A stretch of 64,000 nucleotides of DNA from Lingula anatina (lineage: Eukaryota > Brachiopoda > Lingulata > Lingulida > Lingulidae): contig NW_019774081.1 of assembly GCF_001039355.2 (NCBI RefSeq), positions 1-64,000 on the forward strand, given 5' to 3'. The position numbers were made by a program, and so were the translations under genes. The notes below the pieces were generated by a model. That model made no database searches. It was given only the letters and a program-made list of their open reading frames with translations, and had not been told where the DNA came from. Shown here one piece after another: positions 48,201 to 59,024 of the stretch. The number at the start of each line of letters is the position of its first letter. Position 1 is the stretch's first letter.

Positions 48201-51200
48201 GAAATAGACATCTAAGAATGACAACATTTCATTTTCCCTCCCTCAATTCTTTTCTTTTACACACACACCAACAACAACGATGTCAAGTTATTATACATTG
48301 TTTTTCTATTCCAGCCATAGCTGACTTATTGTTAAGACAACCACAGGCCAAGATATTGGTTGGTGACCCCCACCAGCAAATTTATGCATTCCGTGGAGCT
48401 GTAAATTCCATGAGACAAGTGGAAAATACACACACTTTCTACCTGACACAGGTTCTGGTTAAAAATTTATAGATTGGTTGATATTTGAACTATATTGCAA
48501 AATGCCTTTGCATTTAAAATTATTTAATATTATGAAATAAAAAAAAATAATATAAAAAATTTTATATTGAATTTGATGGTCCATTTTCATAAAATAATGA
48601 ATTAACTACTGGTCTACTAAGTGATCATGAAATTAATAGTTGAGTGAATCCATTTTCAAAATACTAATCGAATTTGTGTGTACATTCCAGTCATTCCGTT
48701 TTGGACCAGAAATTGCCTATGTGGCAAACTGTGTTCTTGAACATCTCAAGAAAGAGAAGACAAAAACATTGGTTGGCAGTGGTGTGCCAGGTATGATACA
48801 ATTATTCCATAGTAAAAAAAAAGCACAAAGTAAGAGTAATCAATGTGAGATATTATTATTACTTTTCCCCTTGATGGACATTACAGGTGGTGTCTATGGG
48901 GACCAGGAGGGACAACTGGCAATACTGTGCAGGTGTAACTACACTGTATTCAATGAGGCGACAAAGAAGTGCTGCTACACAGATAAAAATCTGAAGGTAG
49001 CATTTGTAGGGGTGAGTTTGTAGTTAACAGTTAAGCATGAGAATGTACAAGTCAAAAGAAGAATAGAAAACATGAATACCAGTATCATGAATATCAAATT
49101 GATATTACAAAAATTAATTGGCCTTTTGTACCCAATTTCTGAGGGTTACACAAAGAAAGAGTTGAATTTTGTTGAGATATGGTTAGATTTATTGAAGTAA
49201 ATGTAAATCTTTTTAATATTCGTAATTGTACCACCACCACTAGGCACTGGTGGTACACATGGATTTAGTCCCGACCCGTCTCGTTAAATGAAGTTTTGCT
49301 TTAATTTTCAGGGCACTGATGGCTTTGGGTTCCCTTTCTTAATGGAAATCTATGCCATGCTGCTGTCAGAGGAACAGCGCAAAAAAGGTAGGTAATAGAA
49401 GCACTTCCATTAGCTATTACACTGTTAGCCTTATTGTTTGTAAAATGAGTTCTGTGTATTATATAAAATGTCTAGTGTTTATTGATAGAGAAGTTAAACG
49501 GTAGCAATAGGGATGCAGTTATCATGATGCTAGTAAAAACATGTTCATATATGATTTTATTACCATCAGATTCTGTTCATACCAAAACCATCCCCATGCA
49601 CATATCCTTTAACAGTGTAGCTTGTAAGCAGAGTCATTGTTTTGCTTTAAACTGATCTTTAGTATTTTTATTTTAGAAAACAGAGCAATAAAGAACCGTT
49701 TACTTCAGAAATTTCTGAAGCAGCCATGTCCATTCGGTGCTTTAGAAAAGTTTGCTGAAAATGTAGAAGATGCAGATTTGCTGGGAAAAATAAAGATTGT
49801 GAAGACATTTCATCACAGATTGCCAAACATAGTAGACAAGATACTTAGTAAAACAGTGGGGGATTTGCGGCTTGCAGGTGAGACTTTTTTATAGCCCAGG
49901 GAGAACTTTGGAGAAACTGTTCCAAAAATATATATATTGAATGGGATAAGTATTTACATTGTGCTGTGTTGATACAGCACAAGTAATTACTGGATGGAGA
50001 TTTTACTGAAGGTTCATTTATTCTCTGTTCCAATTTATAAAAATGAATGGTGTGATTTTTACTTACTTCATTGTAACTTTAAGAGCTGAGCTCAATTTTT
50101 ATTTTATGACTTCATTTCTTTTTTTGCCAGATGTGGTTTTCAGCACTGCTCACAAGTCAAAAGGTTTGGAGTTCAGCACTGTGCAGCTGACAGATGATTT
50201 CCTTATTAATTCAGATGGTCAAACAGGTGAGCATTTCTTTCAATACTTGTGCACCACTGGTAAAGCTTGAGATCTGATTCTTTATAAGTATTTAATTAAA
50301 ATGTGTTTGATAATTAATTTGTGCAAAATTATCATTACAATTCATTTAAATCACTTCATAATGCATTTGCCATTACTTGTTATATTCATCTGTATCATCT
50401 CTACTTCAATTTTGATATTAACAAAAAAAAATGTTTTATGAAATAAAATGATTTAATTCTAGTGGAACACAAAGAAGATGAATGCAATATTCTGTATGTG
50501 GCAGTTACAAGGGCTAAGAAGCGACTTCAGATGAATGAAATTTTGATGAAACATGTGCTCAGACATTTAGGAGTAAGTTGTCTCTCATTTCTTTGTCTTT
50601 CAGTGGTGAGTTGTCCAAAATCGTGTACAATAATTTTTTGGTTGAATTTGACATTCGTTTAGTTTGTTTGTTGTTGTTACAAAAATGTCTCATTTTTAGG
50701 AGCAGTTTGAGTACCCAGTTTCCAGTAAATCACTAGAAAAGGATGGTGCATCAATCAAGTGCATGTACACAGACCAAGTCTTTAAACCAAATGCTGCTAC
50801 ACTAGTCAGAAGGACTGTAAAGATAGTGAGTACAGATGTATTCACCATATACTTTACACTATTACGTACACTTTGCAACTTTTTAGCCCTTATACCTCTA
50901 AAACTGGCAGAAAAATGCTGTTAGTTACTAGTGAACTTGAATACAAAACAATGTATTGCAAAGCATAATGTGTCCTTGAATTTGACCATTAACCTATTTT
51001 TTACCATGAGATACACTTTGCAATGTTCTAGCCCTTGTCCAAAACTGAAATAGATAAACCCATAGTTACTATTTAACTCTTCAATAGGAGATCATATATT
51101 GGCAATCTTCATTTAACATTGAATTTAACATTTGACCTATTTCTCATCAGGAAATGCACTACAAATTTTCTAGCCCTCATATCTCCTAGTAGAAAAATGA

Positions 51201-51792
51201 TCATAGGTCCTATTGATCTTGAATAGGAAATATAAAGGGAATTCAAATGTGATTCAAATTTGATCTTTGACCTACTTTTCACCTAAAAGGCACTTTTTTA
51301 TTTTTAAACCCTTATATTGCCAAAGCTAGATGAGATACACCCATAGTTATTGTTGAACTTGAATAGGAAGTCAAATATAGGGAATTTAGGCATGACCCCG
51401 AATTAGACCTTTGGCATACTTTCTACCATAAAATGCACTTTCCAAATTTTCTTGCCCTTACATTTCCTAATCTAGGAGAGATTTTTCTATGGTTGCCAAT
51501 CAACTTGAATTCACATAATCCTGCTGGTGGTCAAAAAACAGAATGGCGGCATCGTTGCTCTGATCCTCTAGTTATTATGAATATGTGTTTTATCTTGACA
51601 TTTCAGGATGGTGGAAGAGTCACATTGGATGGTGGAATGCACAGCCCAGTTGTTGTACACCAGAACTACCCAGCTTGGAGAGAGCTATTAGGTACACCTG
51701 GCTCTGGGGAAGACACTTCTTCTCAGGACAGTGATTACCAATACATTATGGATGAGGATATGGTGGATGCCATGGTTGGATGGTTTATGTAA
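42260..51792 (+). CDS. FBH1: F-box DNA helicase 1 (FBH1/FBXO18 orthologue), 19 coding exons
   Basis: The exons are 42260-43490, 43877-44079, 44839-44966, 45201-45330, 45674-45867, 46121-46335, 46593-46671, 47083-47172, 47325-47541, 47778-47952, 48315-48451, 48691-48790, 48887-49011, 49312-49387, 49677-49877, 50131-50226, 50463-50572, 50700-50825 and 51607-51792. All are GT-AG and in phase, giving 1,272 aa. Residues 1-430 are a disordered N-terminus with KRRK (18-21) and a PCNA-box-like KNKLTNYF (116-123). An F-box lies at about 437-480 ([14 protein letters not shown]). Helicase motifs are Walker A GTGKT (701-705), DEAQD (880-884), [13 protein letters not shown] (904-916), SFRFG (934-938), [10 protein letters not shown] (1106-1115) and [12 protein letters not shown] with the Arg finger at 1149. 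Known FBH1 is a 3'-5' UvrD-family helicase and SCF subunit that disrupts RAD51 filaments in the nucleus. The N-terminus is longer than in vertebrates. Confidence 0.95.
42735..42985 (+). repeat. In-frame tandem duplication in FBH1 exon 1
   Basis: Two nearly identical copies encode [20 protein letters not shown] and the following [17 protein letters not shown]. Weaker copies on both sides ([18 protein letters not shown] and [16 protein letters not shown]) show an older four-unit array of about 40 residues. Confidence 0.9.
50865..51480. repeat. Diverged ~140-bp repeats in FBH1 intron 18
   Basis: Five recurrences of TTTTCTAGCCCTTATATCTCC-like wording, each followed by CATAGTTACTATTGAACTTG-like and ...GAATTTGACCTTTGACC-like blocks, spaced about 140 bp. 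A further copy lies at 34245-34450. Confidence 0.65.
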
Positions 51793-53600
51793 CCAGTAAT
51801 GGGCAGAATCATACTATTTGTATGATTTGACAATTCCAGTGGCAGGGATGATGTGAATGACAGCCCGGTGAACTCCACACTTAAGCGAGTTGTGGCAAGG
51901 CTTTTTAATGCCTATTAAATTTGGGGTGAAATTGCTAGGTGGTAGTATGTCTGTTATGGCCTTTTACTGGATTAAATGACCTCAGCTCAGTCCAAAAGTA
52001 GATGCAGAATGCAAAAATAGATGTATAATTCCATTTATATAGTTTATGTTATCTTTATGTACTGGTATGCTGCTATATAATATACTTAAGTAAAATGATA
52101 AGATTTTACAGTATATTTTATATGATAATTATGTACCTTCTGCAGAGTTTAAAAAGTATTATTGAAATATTTTAAAATAAGTAATCTTAGCATGCTTAGA
52201 GGGTGGTTTACTATAGTATACCATATATTAATTGTAAACATAGTTTAAATGATACATTATTTTTTCCATGTGATAGTATAGGTTTCCTGGGTGCATGTAG
52301 CAGTTATGTGGTACTACAATGACAGTGTTACAGCAGCTCAGGATTATTTCAGATACGTGCCAATTAACAGTTTTTTTAATAGACTTTATATCTGAGATTG
52401 CTTTGCTGGACAAGTTGGACAACCAGCCTTTTGATAAAAAACAGTTGGAAATAAAATATTTTTTGATAAAAATTTTCCAAGCCCATGATTGTCATTTCTT
52501 TTTCAGAAACAAGAAAAAATTGTCTAAAAAAGTTATGTTACTGAAAACACACAAAGTAAATTGACATGGGTGGGGGTGGGGATAACATTCTTTTATAAAA
52601 TAATTTATGTATACCAACACAAAATCAAAACATTTAAAATTCACACCTGATGTTATTTTTCAAACATGGGATACAGAGACCTGCCTAAAAAGTTTTTTCC
52701 AAGTTTAAACCTGAATTTGACCAAACCCTGCCCATAATATTAAAGGCATCTTATCTGGGATTTTCCCCGATGTGGAATTTTCCTTGGAAATAATTATTCT
52801 AATGTACCATGTAAGGTGCATGAACAAGTGAATGAATTTACAAATGAGTAAGTAAGCCTTTGCGCCTTAAACTTCCTTCACGACTTCTGTTTCTAAAATG
52901 AGATTTTAAATTGCACGCATATTATCTCCTACGGACTTGGCGCACTGTTCTGCAGCTAACTTTCCCGTCTTATAAGCAGCACAAATGTTACTCTAGTTCA
53001 AGTTTGACCAGCACAAACCAGCCAAAGTGGACCAGGGTTTAGATCTACTAACTCTGGTTCTGTAAATTAGAAAAGCGGACTTTTGACTAAGAAAAATACT
53101 GTTCACGTTCCTGAACAGGTTGAAAACACTGTGCCAAAAGGTAACAGATACTACGCGAGCCACTGAGGTGCGTGCTGGTTGCACCCTGATTGGTGGGCTG
53201 AGACCCATGTAGTGGGGCCTGTGTGACGTGACTCAAACTTTCCGTGATCAGGTCCTCCTACCGGGTACTGAGTCTATTTTTGGCGGAGTGGGAGTCTTTT
53301 AAAATAAAACTTTATATGAGAAGGGGTAAACTGATAATAAGTTAAGGTATTTTTATACTTGTGCTTAACTCGGTATTATTCGTTGTTTTATTGAGGAAAA
53401 ACGAAGAAGGTCGAGACATGACTACGGAGAAACTCGTTGTAAAAAAGACGCGCTAATCAAAATTCAACTTGGCAGGATTTGGTTTTGTGTTTATTAAAGT
53501 GATTATCACCATATAATAAACAGTTATGATAAAACGTTGGCAAAAAGCCACTTAGATGTCGTTAAACTACAATACAAATTTTGTCATGGCAGTTTGAGGG
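51793..53600. other. FBH1 3' UTR and downstream intergenic DNA
   Basis: A candidate polyadenylation signal AATAAA lies at about 52450-52455. No gene is seen beyond the UTR. An 81-codon AT-rich ORF at 52319-52564 has no motif. Confidence 0.45.
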
Positions 53601-53604
53601 GGCC

Positions 53605-53768
53605 GTAGCGATAGTCCAAAGGTTCAATAGTCCGAAGGTCCATTGGTCCGAATGTTCACTATAGAACCTTCGGACCAATGAACCCTTGATAAAAAAATCG
53701 ATAAAAATGTTACCACTTTCGGACCAATGAACCTTCTGACCAATGGACCTTCGGACTATCGAGACGCT
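53605..53768. repeat. Palindromic array of TCCGAAGGTTCATTGG words
   Basis: About four half-units of ATAGTCCGAAGGTYCATTGG occur first in one direction (53610-53650) and then reversed (53665-53762, TTCGGACCAATGAACCTT). They are able to fold into a long imperfect hairpin. Confidence 0.8.
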
Positions 53769-54368
53769 CCCAGTTTGAGCACGACGACGCTCTGTGGCCG
53801 GGACGCCGGCTACGCCAACTTGCAGCGCTGAGACAGTTTACGACGGCAGAACGCCTCTCACGTTAATTCTAACATTTTTTAACCGCAAAGACACTTCTTT
53901 CTAATTTAATTGCCATAGAGACAAACGTCAAAAACGCAAGCCACAGATCAAACAAAACTAAGGTGAAATTAAAAAATAATCTTGTCTTGACAATGAGTTC
54001 TCACACCAAGCAGGAAGTTGGCACCGGTTGGGAAGCACGAGTCCGTGGGGGCCTGCGGGTAGATATCTCCGTTCGTTTCCTTTGCACTGCTGACTCATTA
54101 TCATGTCGTATTATCACATAATACCCAAGTGTCACCCCCTCTAGTTGATGATTGATTTAAGAAACAGGAATGACCGAAAATACGCAGCGAAATAGAGATA
54201 AGTAATGAAATGTCCCATATCCTTATCCTGCGGCCGAGTGTATTCTTCCAAGTTGGTTGGTGCGAAGTGCAGTCTTACAGTATCAGCCCAAACTGCCTCA
54301 CGGTATGATGCGCTTTAACTGCTTGGAACACGGTACACAGATTGTCGTACTTATTAAAGATATATACC
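53769..54368. promoter_or_regulatory. CpG-richer region upstream of an exon, probable promoter/5' UTR
   Basis: CG dinucleotides are clearly denser here (for example CGACGACGCTCTGTGGCCGG) than in the surrounding AT-rich DNA, and the next gene starts just downstream. No TATA box is evident. Confidence 0.4.
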
Positions 54369-54704
54369 ATGTCTTTTAAGGAAATATTTCCACGGAGCCA
54401 TCGCCTCTCTCTTCCCCCAGTTGAACACCGGATTTCACTGGATGAAGTTCAAGAGTTTGGAAAACCGCATGTTTCAGGCAGCTGTCCTGCTAAATTGGGG
54501 AGTGTTGGACAGAATTTAAAGAGTAAAGAAATGCGCCATAAAGTAAGAAGGACACAGTCTGAGCTAGGAACCAAATCGGAAACGATTGGAAAATATTGGA
54601 CACACAAAAGTTGCGTGGATATATCATGTCAATGTCAACCACAAGCTGTTTTGAAAAACAAAATGAAGGCTGCTGGGGAAGTAGAATGGAAACTGAAGAG
54701 AGAG
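54369..54704 (+). CDS. Probable first coding exon of an unidentified gene (partial)
   Basis: ATG at 54369 in good context (ACCATGT) opens 112 codons and ends at a donor GAG/GTATGC in phase 0. The sequence starts MSFKEIFPRSHRLSLPPVEH, has a basic middle (KEMRHKVRRTQSELGTKSET) and a Cys cluster (CVDISCQC), and ends VEWKLKRE. There is no signal peptide or membrane segment. Ser/Arg-rich parts such as RRTQSEL look like kinase or 14-3-3-type sites. I do not recognise the family. Codon use looks coding-like compared with the AT-rich flanks. No following exon can be identified up to the window end, so the gene probably has a first intron longer than 9 kb. Confidence 0.5.
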
Positions 54705-57700
54705 GTATGCGTGCTTTACTTATGAAGAAAACATTGCTAGGTTTTATATGTATTTTGGTTTGAGAAGCTTCAGGACCCATCATTTCCTTTGAAATCTGAT
54801 AGAAATGATTGAGTTTACCAAAGTACTGACACTGTGTGCACTATCAGAGCAACACATTTAAACTTAGAGTTTGTCTAAAGTTGAGCATTGAAGATATTTT
54901 TTCTCAATTTACCTAAATTTAATCTTTTGAATTCGTGAAAAGCTATGATGAAGTTCTGACCCTGCCTGTGCAATACTTTCTTTCACAAAATAACTTAAAG
55001 CTCTGACAAACTTAATCATACTTTAATTGAGCAATCCAATAGTTTTTTAAGAACCAACAATTGATATGATGTAGTAAAGTTTAAAGATGCACTTTTAAAT
55101 TTTCAATAGTTAAATGATTTAACTATTGAATATTTTAAAGAACATATGAAGTAAAAGAGCACTTAAATGTACTACTTTATACCACTTGCAGTAGTTTTAA
55201 AGCCCCAGTAGCAATTTTTAATTTAGTTTCATTAAATATTTTATTATTATTGCAGTGCTCTTAACATTTTGTGTATAACGTCAACTCACTGAGTTGCAGT
55301 CTTATCAATGGATTGATACTGTGATATCCGTGATATTCGTACAGCTGCATATTAACAAAAATAAGTTAAAAAGGAGAAAAATAAATTAAAGGAATAAGTT
55401 AATGAAAATATATAGTTTTTTTTTTAAGAATGCATGTTAAATAACATTACAATGAGAAGAAAAAATAGCCTTGGTAATTTAGAATTTTAGAATAATTATT
55501 ATAAAAAATATAAAATATAAACATGCAAAGAAAGAAAAAGAGAGAAAGAAAAATTATTCATTGGAAATGCCTTTTTAATGATAGCTATGAACATAAAAAT
55601 TTGGTAAACACCAGGTCAACTGAAGGTAAATGTGGTAAAACAAATGTCTTAAAATCACAGTCTTTTAAGCTGCATATTTTCCATTAAAATGCTTTGATAT
55701 ACGATATGAGATGTTTAAAGGAGGGCACCATAAAATTATTGTAATTGTTAGTAGAAATATAGCTACTGTGGAATTATTATGGATAAGATTTTCAGTTTGA
55801 CAGATATATTGTTCTAGGTGAGGTTATCTTATTGACTTGGTATTGATCATTTATTCATAACATGCATAACTAATAGTATTTGCCCATTGTAAAAGCTGTT
55901 AGATGCCAGGAAGAAGGCATCTAACCACAGAGTTATAAATTTAAACATTACATTGACTGTAATACCAACTTATTTGCAATTTGTTGGTTTTAAATTACTC
56001 TAATTAGCAGTATAATGAAATGCTTAATTATTCTTAAGTATTACAATATAATAAAGTGATAAATGAGCTTATATAGAACCCAAGCTGTCAGTATGTAATC
56101 ATGAAAGGAAAAAAATTGAAAAGCAATTTGATCAAAATTACCCCGAGACAAAAACTGTATTTGCATAGGAATTTACAATGGCACTGCTGGAAATATCATC
56201 AATATTGAAATGCAAGTATCAAATGTTAAGGGTTAGCCTTAGGGCAATACTTTTAGCTCATTTATTGATTATTGATTGACATTGTTACATTTGATTATAT
56301 AAATTGGATTGGTTTTACGCCCTATTTCCTCTGTTCAGATTCTTTATAGGAAGGAATTACCTGATTGGATTTCAGTTTTGATTATACACTGGGATATGCT
56401 GATAAAGCATTGATTTTTGAAGGGAAATTCATTAAATATAGGTGATTGTCCTCCTACTAGTGCACATATCAGCAAGAAGTTAATTTTGTGTAGTCAGATA
56501 TTAATATCATTAGGGCCATAATGGACAATCTCTTGAGTCATAATAAGACAACATTATTGATGAAAATATAAGTGATGCTGTTCTGTAGCAGGTTCTCTTA
56601 GTTCACGTAATCTTCACTTGACTGGTTGTTAATGTGGCGTTATCACAGATGGATATCAGTGTTTCTAGGTGAGTCCTCCATCCAGAGGAACCAATATTGT
56701 TGTAATGATGTTGTGTAGGTCCATTAGGGACTTGTTTTACAAAACAACTGGAGTCAAAAGTTTTTTTCCGTATTATGATTAAGTTTCTTCTCGTTCTTGG
56801 CCACAGGATAAATCTCGGGTAGCTAGTCTACAAAAGCAATATATATATATTTTTTTTTTTTGTCGAAAAAGAACTAGTTGCTACATTCAGAGAAAATATA
56901 CAATGTACTTCTTCTGGGTGATGCTTGGTCAATTTTTTTTTAAACGAAGTTAGTTTCTTTGAGCAGTGCAGACCAGTACCTTGATATCTAAGGCAGTTTG
57001 AGTCGGGGGAAACAGTCAGGACTTGTGTGGTCAGTTGTTATATACGAAGACATTAAATTTATCATTCTTTTATATCGTAGAAGGTAATTACACATAATTG
57101 TAGGTTGCAGTGGGAGACTGTAGTACTTTTACCCTGATACTCACACATATTTGATATCTCATTTAGCATTTTGACTTGTTAGAGGGTAGTCATAATTAGG
57201 GTCCTTAGTGTAGGGTATAAGCACCAGGGTGGTACTTCAGGTGAGACAACTGCAGGTTAATTTTCTCACTGACCCAGATCATGAATTATTCTCCCTGGCC
57301 ACGTTATGGAGATACAAACCCACCAACCAACCACAGTGAGATTGTTCTGTTGATAAGGGACTACCCAGACTGTACATTACAGCATGGAGCCTAGTGGCAA
57401 CATGTAATATGTGATTACCTACAGCTTATTTGGACAGGTAAGGTATATATTGTTTTCTGTCTTGAAAATGACTTATTTTGACAGGTAAGGCTCGTATTGA
57501 TTTCTGTTTTGAAAATTGCATTTACAAAAATAGTTGAAGTGCTAGGAATACCAATCACATTTTGGATGGTTTGTGTCATATAAGATGTTCCCTGTTATGG
57601 GGATGTGACAGTGTTTATTCATCAGCATTTGCTTAATGCTCATTTATAGTGTATTTAAGAATTCTTATGTGAGAATTTTCTATCAGATTTCCTTTTTGTC

Positions 57701-58727
57701 ATTGGTTTATTGTTCAGCGTTATTTTAAATATTGTAATTGTTAGTACAATTCAGAATTCTACAAAGACACTAAAAATATTCAAAGATGTTTATAGAAAAT
57801 GAAAAAAGGATATATTATTTCTTATATATGTGAACTGTAACGTATTGATAAACCAATAAGAGCCCAACAAAATGAAATGAATAGATGAAAAGAAGAGTTT
57901 AAGTATACCTGTATATTTCACTGTATGCATGGTTTTAAAAAAGTGATATCTAAAAGTCTTTCAAACACCGTCCTTGCATGTTACTAAGTACAGGGCATTA
58001 TTACCTGACTTGAGAATACATTAAGGCAGTGTTAGTAGTGAGACATATTTAATCTGATTTTTAACGACAAACTGTCTGTGAGTCTGTAGACCTTCAAAGG
58101 TTAGAATTAGAAATGCCTTGGTAAACAAAATTTATGAAGAAGAACATAATGTAAGTATAAAATAGATGAAAATGAATTGGATGATATCTCATGTGTCATT
58201 ACTTGTTACATATGTATTTGATGCACTGTGCACTGACTGGGATACTTCTGATATACTTCGTGAAAAGATCCAGATAAATTAGATCAACCTGCATTGGTGT
58301 GGTGTCTGTAGCCTTAATTACACATGTATTTTTGGTATCTCTATTGACTTTTTTCTCTTGACGTTAGTTGCATGCCTTGATTGGTTCAAGTGATTGAAAA
58401 TTGCATGTGGTCGTCTGAGAGATCACGGGTTGGTTATTGAACATTTTTCTGAGGTTCATCAAATAACCACTTTTGAATAAGTGACATATATAGGATCATT
58501 TTAAGCATGTTCCTCAACTTCTTAGCTCACTCTAACTTTCACTGTAATTTGAAATGTGAAAATATTACTGAAAACCGCATTAAGCCTCTCAGGACCTGAT
58601 TATTAAGCATTACACTTCTGTCTGCAGTACAAGACATAAACATGAGTGAGACTGAAATTGGGCTCTACTTTTCTTTAAAGTACATATAAATTTTTGTAAT
58701 TAAAACTCTACATTTTACTGTACTCTC
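54705..58727. other. Probable long first intron, nothing recognised
   Basis: AT-rich DNA without a supportable exon or RNA gene. Short tandem motifs only, for example paired GACAGGTAAGG..TATTGATTTTCTGT-like segments near 57435 and 57480. Confidence 0.4.
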
Positions 58728-59024
58728 TTAAATATCTACTGCAATATGGACATCTTTGTCAGAGAAATTTCTTAAGGCCTTTTTGTGTCGAGTATTATAT
58801 TCGAGGGGGTCTGAATACCCTGCTATCTTGTACTTGTGACTCAACACCCATAAGAAAGTTTTTATGTGTGATGGTTTATATCGGCAGGTTAAGAATTGAA
58901 CAAACATGGCTGTCACCTGTTGGTCTGCAGGAAAGCTCATGAGACCAGTTTTAGCAGTATATTCTTGTAGTCGCACTTGTGAAGGGGAGTTATAAGTCTC
59001 CTGTAGAGTAATTGCATTGTAGAA
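58728..59024 (-). pseudogene. Tyrosine-recombinase-like transposon fragment
   Basis: The minus-strand open frame reads FVQFLTCRYKPSHIKTFLWV followed by LSHKYKIAGYSDPLEYNTRHKKALRN. The pattern F..L...Y.P..I.T.L..LS..HK..G..DP is that of the N-terminal core-binding domain of tyrosine recombinases in DIRS/Ngaro/Crypton-type elements. The catalytic domain is not found nearby and there is no proper start codon, so it is a relic. The assignment is by eye. Confidence 0.45.
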
